Positions 1-6,189 of a stretch of 13,174 nt of DNA are shown piece after piece; position 1 is the first letter of the stretch; each line of letters begins with the position of its first letter. Location of the stretch: assembly GCA_045635765.1 (NCBI GenBank), contig JAZTWH010000068.1:1-13174 (forward strand), given 5' to 3'. The translations under genes were made by a program, and so were the position numbers. A model generated the notes under the pieces. It worked only from the letters and a program-made list of their open reading frames with translations. It was not told the DNA's origin and searched no databases. This DNA comes from RGIG995 sp045635765 (GTDB taxonomy: Bacteria > Bacillota > Clostridia > Oscillospirales > UBA644).

Positions 1-315
1 CTGCGGGAGCGGTATAACATCCCCAGCGGCGAGCGGTACGAGCTTTGCCGTTCGGTTCATGCCGAGGCCAACGCCATCATCGTTGCTCCTCGGGAGGAAA
101 TGATCGGCGCCACCCTGTATATGGTCTGCCGCGAGCCTTCCACGGGGGCCATCGTCCCCGGCACCAATTCCTGCTCCATGTGTAAGCGCCTGATTATCAA
201 CGCAGGCATCACCACCGTGGTGATTCGCGATACCATGGATGACTTCCGCGTCATCGACGTGGTCAAGGAATGGGTGGAAAACGACACCTCCCTGGATCTC
301 CATTCCGGATATTGA
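1..315 (+). CDS. dCMP deaminase family protein, 3' end (start outside window)
   Basis: This is the last 104 codons of a zinc-dependent cytidine/deoxycytidylate deaminase. The family signature is visible: H20-A21-E22 followed by A-N-A-I, where His binds zinc and Glu is the catalytic proton shuttle, then a Cys-Ser-Met-Cys zinc site at C58/C61 followed by K-R-L-I-I-N-A-G-I. A Cys four residues before the HAE motif is also typical of the ComEB/dCMP deaminase branch. The usual Pro before the first zinc Cys is Ser here. dCMP deaminases convert dCMP to dUMP, feeding thymidylate synthesis in the cytosol. The reading frame is open from base 1, so the N-terminal part lies upstream. A different nucleotide deaminase of the same superfamily (for example a ComE operon protein 2 homologue) cannot be excluded from this fragment. 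Confidence 0.85.
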   Translation: MRERYNIPSGERYELCRSVHAEANAIIVAPREEMIGATLYMVCREPSTGAIVPGTNSCSMCKRLIINAGITTVVIRDTMDDFRVIDVVKEWVENDTSLDLHSGY

Positions 316-332
316 CCGCTCCCCCGGCCGCC

Positions 333-434
333 ACGTCCTTTCGTCCGCGACGCACCTTCGTCCGCGACACCCTCTCGGCCGCCGACGCCCTTTTTGTCCG
401 CGACGGACCTTTCGGCCTTGACGGATCATTTGGG
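333..434. repeat. Degenerate tandem array of about 17-18 bp units
   Basis: Five units run head to tail at 333-349, 350-366, 367-384, 385-402 and 403-420, with a decayed sixth to about 434. Each begins with AC(G/A) and most contain a CGTCCGCG or CGGCC core preceded by a C/T-rich stretch. The array sits directly after the deaminase stop codon. It is GC-rich, unlike the AT-rich promoter region that follows, and no credible gene is encoded on either strand. A small AT-rich hairpin (TTCTTC 457-462 with GAAGAA 466-471, then a T-run at 475-480) lies between the array and the next promoter and may act as a weak terminator. Confidence 0.65.
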
Positions 435-493
435 CAATTTTGAAATAAAAGAAAAGTTCTTCGTAGAAGAAAGTATTTTTTGATCGAATGAAA

Positions 494-499
494 TATAAT
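494..499 (+). promoter_or_regulatory. -10 element for the first solute-binding gene
   Basis: A perfect TATAAT lies 50 bp before the ATG at 549. No good -35 hexamer is found at 16-18 bp spacing (the 17-bp position reads AAGTAT), so this promoter is either weak or activator-dependent. It aligns with the promoter of the downstream paralogue through the shared TATAAT and AGAAC stretch. Confidence 0.55.
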
Positions 500-504
500 A
501 GAAC

Positions 505-517
505 CCCCGGTTAGGGG
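505..517 (+). other. 5'-terminal mRNA hairpin of first solute-binding gene
   Basis: CCCC at 505-508 can pair with GGGG at 514-517 around a five-base loop. It falls at or next to the predicted transcription start (about 506). The downstream paralogue has an analogous short GC hairpin at the same place, which suggests an inherited 5' cap-like stabilising hairpin. Four base pairs is weak evidence on its own. Confidence 0.35.
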
Positions 518-548
518 AATCAAAAAATAGAAGAAAAGAGGCGTTTTG

Positions 549-2063
549 ATGATGAAAATAGGAAAAAGACTGACGTCTATGCTCGTTGTTTTTCTGATGA
601 TCCTTTCTCTGGTGGCGTGTGCCGGTGGCGGAGGGGCGTCGGACGTGGGCGGAAGCTCGGTCGGCGGCTCTGAATCCGGCTCTGAATCCGGCTCCGGATC
701 CGGCGGTTCCGATCAATTTGTTATGCCGGAACGGCCCGTGGATGAAACGGCCGGGAAAACCTACATCATCATCCAGCACTCCGATGTGGGGGATCCCTTC
801 GGATATGCTCAGAATTCCAAGATCGGCCAGCAGATCGCAGGTCGGATCGAAGAGATCGAGGAAATTTACGGTTGTACCGTTGATTTTTCCCGGATTCCCT
901 ACGGAAACGATTACGTTACTCAGGTTCAGGCGTTGCAGTATGGGGAAGGCGGCGGAGATCTTGCTTTTGCCGACGAGAATGCCAAGCTCCGTCTCACGCT
1001 GGGGACCGGCGGTCAGGATTCCCTGATGGTGGATCTTTTGACCGTGGACCATATTATCAATTTTTGGAATGCCGGAAAATGGGGAGACATTACCGCCCGG
1101 GAGGCCATGATGGCCGGCGGAACCTTCTACGGTGTATCTCCCGCCCTGTGGGCTCACTGTACGCCCTTGCCCCATTATCAGGTGGTCTATAACAAGGCCA
1201 TCGTGGAAGCCGCCGGGGTCACCGATCCCCAGGAATCCTGGGAAAGGGAAGCTTGGGACCGGGATGCCATGATTGATGTCATTCAAGGCACCACCGCCCC
1301 TGCTGACGGAATTTGGGGCATGACCGCCACCGATTATCACATGACCCGTGCCACCTTCCTTTCCACCGGCAAGGTCATCGTCAACGTGGATAAAATCAAT
1401 GCCGACGGCACGGTAGAATGGACCCACGGATTGAAATCCCCCGAGGCTCAGGAGGCCCTCACCTGGCTTCGCAACACTCTGCTCTCCAAGGGGAATTGCT
1501 TCAACAACGGCAAGAAAACCTGGGAGACCTGGGAATCCCACGTTCCCTTCAATCAACAGCTTTGTGCCATGGCCGTGACCCGTCCCCATGCGGTCTTTGA
1601 CTCAGTGGCCGTCGATTGTCCCGATCCCTTCGGCATCATTACCTGGGCTGGAGCCGAGGCCAACATTCTGACCGGATATCACGAGCAACTGCATTCTGTG
1701 GCCATCCCCACCTTTGCCCAAAACGTGGAACATTCGGCCTTTTTGATGGCAGATCTCTTTGAAGGTCTGGATGGTGTGGAGGATTACGAGGACGTTCTGG
1801 ATTATTACAGAGAAAAGTATTTCACCTCCGATATTGACATGGAATGTCTCGTTCGTCAGGGAGCGATCCTGCAGTATTCCTACCATCCCAACGACAGCAT
1901 TGATACGATTTGGAACGCTATGGCCTCCGAATTGCTCAGAACCTCTTCCGTTTCCGCCCTGATCAACAAGCACGTGGATACCAAAAACATTGCCATCGAA
2001 AAGCACATTCTTCCCAATACTCTGGCCCTGGCCCAGTGGGAAGGACAGGTGGATTTCGATTGA
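549..2063 (+). CDS. Extracellular solute-binding lipoprotein (family 1-like), paralogue A
   Basis: 504-residue secreted lipoprotein. It has a Lys/Arg-containing N-terminus, a hydrophobic core, then lipobox L21-V-A-C24. About 40 residues of Gly/Ser-rich linker follow, then a globular domain resembling sugar-type ABC-transporter binding proteins (the stretch Y-N-K-x-I-V-E-A-A-G followed by D-P-x-E-S-W is typical). It would be anchored outside the membrane and capture a small ligand; the substrate is unknown. The ATG at 549 is chosen because AGAGG (537-541) sits 7 nt upstream; TTG 546 and ATG 552 are in frame but less well spaced. It is about 70% identical by eye to the next gene. Five Cys positions in the mature globular part are shared by both, unusual for an exported protein and possibly disulfide-forming. 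No permease or ATPase gene is adjacent. A non-transport sensing role is possible. Confidence 0.8.
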   Translation: MMKIGKRLTSMLVVFLMILSLVACAGGGGASDVGGSSVGGSESGSESGSGSGGSDQFVMPERPVDETAGKTYIIIQHSDVGDPFGYAQNSKIGQQIAGRIEEIEEIYGCTVDFSRIPYGNDYVTQVQALQYGEGGGDLAFADENAKLRLTLGTGGQDSLMVDLLTVDHIINFWNAGKWGDITAREAMMAGGTFYGVSPALWAHCTPLPHYQVVYNKAIVEAAGVTDPQESWEREAWDRDAMIDVIQGTTAPADGIWGMTATDYHMTRATFLSTGKVIVNVDKINADGTVEWTHGLKSPEAQEALTWLRNTLLSKGNCFNNGKKTWETWESHVPFNQQLCAMAVTRPHAVFDSVAVDCPDPFGIITWAGAEANILTGYHEQLHSVAIPTFAQNVEHSAFLMADLFEGLDGVEDYEDVLDYYREKYFTSDIDMECLVRQGAILQYSYHPNDSIDTIWNAMASELLRTSSVSALINKHVDTKNIAIEKHILPNTLALAQWEGQVDFD

Positions 2064-2071
2064 TTCCTCTC

Positions 2072-2102
2072 ACTTCCCGGGACACCTCCCGGGAAGTTTT
2101 TT
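2072..2102 (+). terminator. Rho-independent terminator after paralogue A
   Basis: An 11-bp perfect stem (2072-2082 with 2087-2097) has a CACC loop and a T-run to 2102, beginning 9 bases after the stop codon. A smaller hairpin, GTCCC 2103-2107 with GGGAC 2112-2116, follows at once. The remainder of this gap up to the next promoter shows no gene. Confidence 0.9.
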
Positions 2103-2270
2103 GTCCCTCTGGGGACCTTTGAGGGACCTTGGGCGGGGGTGGTTCTGGTTTGGGAGAGGAGTCTTTGAGGAAAATGGAAAAAACTTGGTCAATCTGCACA
2201 GAAATGAGCGTCACATTTTGGTAATTGCGACGATTATTGTGATATATTTTTGAGACATGAGCACCTCCCC

Positions 2271-2300
2271 TTGACAAACTCGGTATTTAACTGGTATAAT
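2271..2300 (+). promoter_or_regulatory. Strong sigma-A promoter with extended -10
   Basis: TTGACA at 2271-2276, an 18-bp spacer, and TATAAT at 2295-2300 preceded by TGG (extended -10 TG at 2292-2293). Both hexamers match consensus exactly. It drives the second solute-binding gene and predicts a start near 2307 and a leader of about 53 nt. Confidence 0.9.
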
Positions 2301-2312
2301 AATAGAACAAAA

Positions 2313-2327
2313 GCCCCGGATGCGGGC
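2313..2327 (+). other. 5' leader hairpin of second solute-binding gene
   Basis: GCCC at 2313-2316 can pair with GGGC at 2324-2327 around a seven-base loop, a few bases after the predicted transcript start. It occupies the same relative place as the hairpin of the upstream paralogue although the sequences differ. Confidence 0.35.
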
Positions 2328-2359
2328 AATTTGAAATTTTTTGAAAAGAGGTATGAACC

Positions 2360-3853
2360 ATGAAAATTGCAAGAAGATCCCTCTCCCTGCTCCTTGCACT
2401 TCTGATGGTGTTCGCTCTGGCGGCTTGTGCCGGTGGCGGCGGAACGTCGGATGTTGGCGGAAGCTCGGGTGGCGGATCCGGTTCCGGTTCCGGCGGCTCT
2501 TCCGGAGGGTTTGTTATGCCCGATCGTCCCGTGGATGAGACGGAGGGCAAAACCTACATCATTATCCAGCACAGCGATGCGGTAAACCCCTTCGGCTACG
2601 GCCAGGACACCCAGATGGGCGGCGTCGTTTCCGATCGTTTGGATGAAGTGAAAGAGCTTTACGGTTGTGAAATCGAATTCTCTCCGATTCCTTACAGCAA
2701 CGAGTTTGCGACCCAGCTGAAGGCACTGGAGTTCGGGGAAGGCGGCGGCGACCTGGTTTTCGTCGATAAGAACGCAAAGCTTCGTATGACGCTCGGCACC
2801 GGGGAAGACTCCCTGATGACCGACCTTTTGACCGTCGATCACATTATCAATTTCTGGGACTCCAATAAATGGGGTACCCTGACCGCACGGGAATCCATGA
2901 TGGCCGGCGGAAAGTTCTTCGGTGTTACTCCCGCTTTGTGGGTCGACTGCACTCCCCTGCCCTACTATCAGGTCGTTTACAACAAGGAGATCGTAGAGGC
3001 TGCAGGTGCTACCGATCCCCAGGAATCTTGGGAAAACAACGAGTGGGACCGTGACGCCATGGTTGACGTCATCAAAAAGACCACCGATCCCGCTGCAGGC
3101 GTTTGGGGTATGACCGCTACTACGTATCACATGCTCCGTGCTACCTTCCTTTCCACCGGCAAGCAACTGGTCAACGTTGATAAAATCAACGCTGACGGTT
3201 CTGTGGAATGGACCCACGGCTTGAAGGCTCCTGAGGCTCAGGAAGCTATCACCTGGCTGAAGAACACCCTGACCGCCAACGGAAAATGCTTCAACAACGG
3301 GAAGGCCGACTGGACCACTTGGGAAACTCACCTTCCCTTCAATGAGTCCCTTTGTGCTATGGCTATGACCCGTCCCCAGGATCTTTTGAACTCCGTTGCC
3401 ATCGACGGTCCTTCTACCTTCGGTGTCATCACTTGGGCCGGTGACGAAGCCAACAATCTGACCGGTTACTATGAACAGGTTTACTCCGTTGCCATCCCCA
3501 CCTTCGCTCAGAGTGCGGAACATTCCGCATTCCTGATGGCCGACCTCTTTGAGGGGCTGGAAGGCGTAGAAGATTACGAAGACGTTCTCGATTACTATCG
3601 CGAAAAGTATTTCAATTCTGATATTGACCTGGAATGTATGGTTCGCGACGGTGCCACTATTCAGTATTTCTATCATCCCAACGATAGCATTGACGTCATT
3701 TGGGATGCCATGGGTAAGGAGCTGCTGAGATCTTCTTCCGTTTCTTCCCTCATTGGTAAGTACGTGGACACCAAGAGAGAGGCTATGAACACCCACATTA
3801 TCCCCAACAAGGTTGCTCTGGATAACTGGGCAAAAGAAGGAAAATTCGACTAA
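2360..3853 (+). CDS. Extracellular solute-binding lipoprotein (family 1-like), paralogue B
   Basis: 497-residue lipoprotein with Arg/Lys N-terminus, hydrophobic segment and lipobox L20-A-A-C23. A Gly/Ser linker leads to V-M-P-D-R-P-V-D-E-T, where close similarity to the upstream gene begins. The fold appears to be the two-lobed periplasmic binding type used by sugar ABC transporters; the ligand cannot be read from the sequence. ATG 2360 has GAGG (2348-2351) 8 nt upstream. Compared with paralogue A, this copy uses many more GCT, GGT, GTT and CGT codons, especially in its second half, and has a consensus promoter and strong terminator, so it is probably much more highly expressed. No membrane transport components lie next to it, so it may serve a permease encoded elsewhere or act as a sensor or adhesin-like surface protein. 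Confidence 0.82.
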   Translation: MKIARRSLSLLLALLMVFALAACAGGGGTSDVGGSSGGGSGSGSGGSSGGFVMPDRPVDETEGKTYIIIQHSDAVNPFGYGQDTQMGGVVSDRLDEVKELYGCEIEFSPIPYSNEFATQLKALEFGEGGGDLVFVDKNAKLRMTLGTGEDSLMTDLLTVDHIINFWDSNKWGTLTARESMMAGGKFFGVTPALWVDCTPLPYYQVVYNKEIVEAAGATDPQESWENNEWDRDAMVDVIKKTTDPAAGVWGMTATTYHMLRATFLSTGKQLVNVDKINADGSVEWTHGLKAPEAQEAITWLKNTLTANGKCFNNGKADWTTWETHLPFNESLCAMAMTRPQDLLNSVAIDGPSTFGVITWAGDEANNLTGYYEQVYSVAIPTFAQSAEHSAFLMADLFEGLEGVEDYEDVLDYYREKYFNSDIDLECMVRDGATIQYFYHPNDSIDVIWDAMGKELLRSSSVSSLIGKYVDTKREAMNTHIIPNKVALDNWAKEGKFD

Positions 3854-3874
3854 TTTCTGTCATACAGTAAAAAA

Positions 3875-3906
3875 AACTTCCCGGACGAAGCTCCGGGGAG
3901 TTTTTT
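3875..3906 (+). terminator. Rho-independent terminator after paralogue B
   Basis: An 11-bp stem with one G-U pair (3875-3885 with 3892-3902), a six-base loop and six T residues. It begins with AACTTCCCGG, close to the start of the paralogue A terminator stem, so the duplicated unit probably included the terminator. Confidence 0.9.
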
Positions 3907-4003
3907 GGGTTTTTGCACCCAAGGGCGGTTTATCCCGCCTCCTCCCAATAAACAAAAACTCCACAAAACCAAAATATAAGATAATCGCGTAAGGAAATCA
4001 GAC

Positions 4004-4918
4004 ATGAAAAGCAATGCAATCTTTCCATGGAAGCAGAACGGATGTGCCCTTCTGGCCTCTCTCATCTGGGGGACGGCCTTTGTGGCTCAGGATATTTGCT
4101 CCGAAGTGATCGGCCCCTTCGCCTTTAACGCCGTCCGTTCGGTCATCGCCGTGGCGGGGCTTGGACTGTTTCTTTTGATTCGGATGGGCATCCGGAAGAA
4201 ACAGGGGACTTATCGAAAAGAAAATCCAAAATATTATTGGCTGGGAGGGTTGATCTGCGGATTGTTTCTTACCCTCGCCCAAAACCTTCAGCAGTTCGGC
4301 GTTGCCGATAGCGGTGCCGGGAAGGCCAGCTTCCTCACCTCCATGTACGTGGTGCTGATCCCGGTGATCAGCTTGTTTCTGGGAAAAAAGAACGGCATCA
4401 CCGTCTGGATCGGCGTGGCCGCCGCCATGGTGGGAATGTATTTTCTATGCATCAAAGGGGGCTTCACCGTGTCCCGGGGGGATCTGTACCTCATTGCCTG
4501 TGCCGTGGCCTTCACCCTGCAGGTTCTTTCGGTGGGCTATTTCGTCGAAAAGGTGGACGGCATTGCTCTTTCCTGGTCACAGTTTTTCTTTACCGCGATT
4601 TTTTCGGGCATTTTCTCTCTGATCTTTGACCGTACGACCACCGTCGAGGGCATTTTCTCTTGCATCCTTCCCATTCTCTATGTAGGAATCTTCTCCAGTT
4701 GCATCGCTTACACCCTGCAAAATATTTCTCAGGCGGGGGCCAATCCTACGTTGATCTCCCTGATTTTCTCGTTGGAATCGGTCTTTGGGGTTGTGGCGGG
4801 TGCTATCGTTCTCAAGGAAGTGTTACAGCCCCGGGAATATTTCGGATGCGTGCTGATGCTGGCAGGCGTGATCGTTTCCCAGATCCCCTTTCCTCAGAAA
4901 AAGAAAAAAACTGCCTGA
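4004..4918 (+). CDS. DMT-family (EamA domain) membrane transporter
   Basis: 304-residue integral membrane protein with about ten hydrophobic segments in two repeated EamA halves (roughly residues 12-148 and 157-293). Recognisable DMT features are W-G-T-A-F-V-A-Q in the first helix and the stretch Q-Q-F-G-V-A-D-S-G-A-G-K-A-S-F-L-T-S before a hydrophobic helix ending in G-K-K. The C-terminus is a basic cytoplasmic tail of Lys residues. The family exports or imports small metabolites, often amino acids or nucleosides; the substrate is not predictable here. ATG 4004 is preceded by AAGGA (3991-3995). TATAAG/GATAAT-like sequence at 3975-3985 could be a -10 but no -35 is evident. It stands alone between two terminators, so it is monocistronic. 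Confidence 0.88.
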   Translation: MKSNAIFPWKQNGCALLASLIWGTAFVAQDICSEVIGPFAFNAVRSVIAVAGLGLFLLIRMGIRKKQGTYRKENPKYYWLGGLICGLFLTLAQNLQQFGVADSGAGKASFLTSMYVVLIPVISLFLGKKNGITVWIGVAAAMVGMYFLCIKGGFTVSRGDLYLIACAVAFTLQVLSVGYFVEKVDGIALSWSQFFFTAIFSGIFSLIFDRTTTVEGIFSCILPILYVGIFSSCIAYTLQNISQAGANPTLISLIFSLESVFGVVAGAIVLKEVLQPREYFGCVLMLAGVIVSQIPFPQKKKKTA

Positions 4919-4922
4919 AACC

Positions 4923-4954
4923 AAGCAGTCTGTCATTGACAGACTGCTTTTTTT
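4923..4954 (+). terminator. Rho-independent terminator of the EamA transporter gene
   Basis: A 12-bp perfect stem (4923-4934 with 4938-4949) has a three-base loop and a T-run to 4954, starting 4 bases after the stop codon. Its loop and right arm contain the -35 hexamer of the following promoter. Confidence 0.93.
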
Positions 4955-4964
4955 ATGGTACAAT
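4936..4964 (+). promoter_or_regulatory. Sigma-A promoter embedded in the preceding terminator
   Basis: TTGACA at 4936-4941, exactly 17 bp, then TACAAT at 4959-4964 preceded by TGG (extended -10). Transcription would start near 4971, run through the 47-bp repeat array and reach the biotin ligase gene at 5134. Confidence 0.8.
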
Positions 4965-4967
4965 AAA

Positions 4968-5117
4968 GCATACGCAACCTATATGGGATAACGCATACGC
5001 AATTTATAAAATTGTGATTGATGGGAATGGCACAATTAAGCATACGCAATTTATGAAACTTTGATCGATGGGAATGGCACAATTAAGCATACGCAATTTA
5101 TGAAACTTTGATCGATG
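4968..5117. repeat. 47-bp tandem repeat array in the birA leader
   Basis: The core GCATACGCAA occurs at 4968, 4993, 5040 and 5087. The last three are exactly 47 bp apart and define units 4993-5039, 5040-5086 and a partial 5087-5117. Units two and three are almost identical, with GATCGATGG near their ends; unit one is more diverged. Each full unit ends in TGGCACAATTAA, resembling the TGGTACAATAAA of the promoter -10 region, so the array may have grown from a promoter-proximal segment. It lies in the predicted 5' untranslated region of the biotin ligase gene and codes for nothing obvious. Confidence 0.85.
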
Positions 5118-5133
5118 GAAAGGGGGATCACCG

Positions 5134-5916
5134 GTGAAGGATTTGCTTTCGGCCGGGGCGGTGCAGGAGCATTTGACCTGTCCCTATCGGGTTGCCCTGG
5201 TGGACGAGATCCCCTCTACCAACGATGCCGTGAAGGCTTTGGCAGAAGCGGGGGAAGCGGAGGGGTACGTGCTGATTGCCGACCGTCAGACCCAAGGCCG
5301 GGGGCGGATGGGGCGGTCCTTTTATTCCCCCGAGGGGACGGGGTTGTATCTTTCTCTGTTGTTGCGTCCCCGCTGTGCCCCTTCCCAAGGGGTGTTTCTC
5401 ACAGTGGTGGCCGCCGTTGCCGCCGCCCGGGGAGTGCAGTCGGTTCTGGACCGGGACGTGGGGATCAAATGGGTCAACGATCTGTATTTCCAAGACCGAA
5501 AGGTTTGCGGAATTCTTACAGAATCTTCCGTAGACCCAATCACCGGCCGGCTGGAATATGCGGTTTGCGGCGTGGGCTTCAACGTGTTTTCCCCATCCCG
5601 GGGATTCCCGGAGGAGTTGGCCTCCATCGCCGGCGGGTTGTGCGACACCTTTGACGAAACCCTACGCCCTCGCCTTGCCGCCGCGTTTCTCAATGAATTT
5701 GACCGGGGCTGGAAGGCCGACCGGGCCTCCATTTTGGAGGAATACCGCCGCCGGTCCATCCTTACGGGCAAGACCGTGATCTCCCCCACGGGAGCCTTCA
5801 ACGGCCGGGCCCTCGTCTTGGGAATCGACGATTCCGCAGGATTGATCCTTCGGTTGGACGACGGAAAAGAACTGATCTTGTCCGCCGGGGAAGTGAGCGT
5901 GCGAATGGATGGGTAG
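5134..5916 (+). CDS. birA: Biotin--[acetyl-CoA-carboxylase] ligase, monofunctional (BirA/BPL)
   Basis: 260-residue cytosolic ligase that activates biotin with ATP and attaches it to a lysine of biotin carboxyl carrier proteins. Visible motifs are G-R-G-R-M-G-R at 55-61 (biotinyl-AMP loop), K-W-V-N-D-L at 112-117 containing the biotin-binding lysine, G-I-L-x-E at 126-130 and G-V-G-F-N-V at 146-151. The C-terminal SH3-like BPL_C domain spans about 210-257. The usual Pro of KWPND is Val here. There is no N-terminal helix-turn-helix, so it is a group I enzyme that should not act as the biotin operon repressor. The start is GTG 5134, preceded by AGGGGG at 5121-5126. The carboxylase genes it serves are not in this window. 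Confidence 0.93.
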   Translation: MKDLLSAGAVQEHLTCPYRVALVDEIPSTNDAVKALAEAGEAEGYVLIADRQTQGRGRMGRSFYSPEGTGLYLSLLLRPRCAPSQGVFLTVVAAVAAARGVQSVLDRDVGIKWVNDLYFQDRKVCGILTESSVDPITGRLEYAVCGVGFNVFSPSRGFPEELASIAGGLCDTFDETLRPRLAAAFLNEFDRGWKADRASILEEYRRRSILTGKTVISPTGAFNGRALVLGIDDSAGLILRLDDGKELILSAGEVSVRMDG

Positions 5917-5965
5917 CCCCCCACCCACGGTCCCCGATTGCTCTGTTTGTGCTTTTTGGGGTGGA

Positions 5966-6114
5966 TTGTCCGAGTAGGATCCCCGTTGGGTCGCCGAGTA
6001 TGCTTCCCGTTGAGTTGTCCGAGTATAATTCCCGTTGGGGTCGCCGAGTATGTTTCCCGTTGAGTTGTCCGAGTATGCTTCCCGTTGGGTCGCCGAGTAT
6101 GATCTCTCCCTTGG
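5966..6114. repeat. Alternating 24-26 bp tandem repeat array
   Basis: Six units: 5966-5990, 5991-6014, 6015-6040, 6041-6064, 6065-6089 and a decayed 6090-6114. All contain CCGAGTA and most contain TTCCCGTTG. Two types alternate: type A starts TTGTCC and ends GTTGGG, type B starts TCGCC and ends GTTGAG, so the higher-order unit is an A-B dimer of about 49-50 bp present three times. It fills most of the gap between the biotin ligase and the LivJ-type protein. The reading frames through it are repetitive and not convincing as genes. Confidence 0.88.
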
Positions 6115-6142
6115 TTCCTCCCCGGAGATTTCCTTGCCCGGG

Positions 6143-6167
6143 GGAATCCTCCGTTGGTTCCTTTTTT
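6143..6167 (+). terminator. Possible weak terminator or attenuator before the LivJ-type gene
   Basis: GGAATC at 6143-6148 can pair with GGTTCC at 6156-6161 (one G-U pair, seven-base loop), followed by six T residues at 6162-6167. It would end the birA transcript 22 bases before the next start codon, leaving no room for a separate promoter after it. Partial read-through is therefore expected if the gene is expressed from upstream. Confidence 0.4.
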
Positions 6168-6189
6168 ACCAAAGATTTGAGGTGCTGTG

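Noticed and set aside
426..3796. Long minus-strand open frames opposite the two solute-binding genes
   Set aside because: They are antisense shadows of well-supported lipoprotein genes; they mirror each other only because the sense genes are paralogues, and they lack ribosome binding sites.
4968..6114. CRISPR array
   Set aside because: Units are contiguous tandem repeats without unique spacers, lengths are wrong in part, and no cas genes are present.
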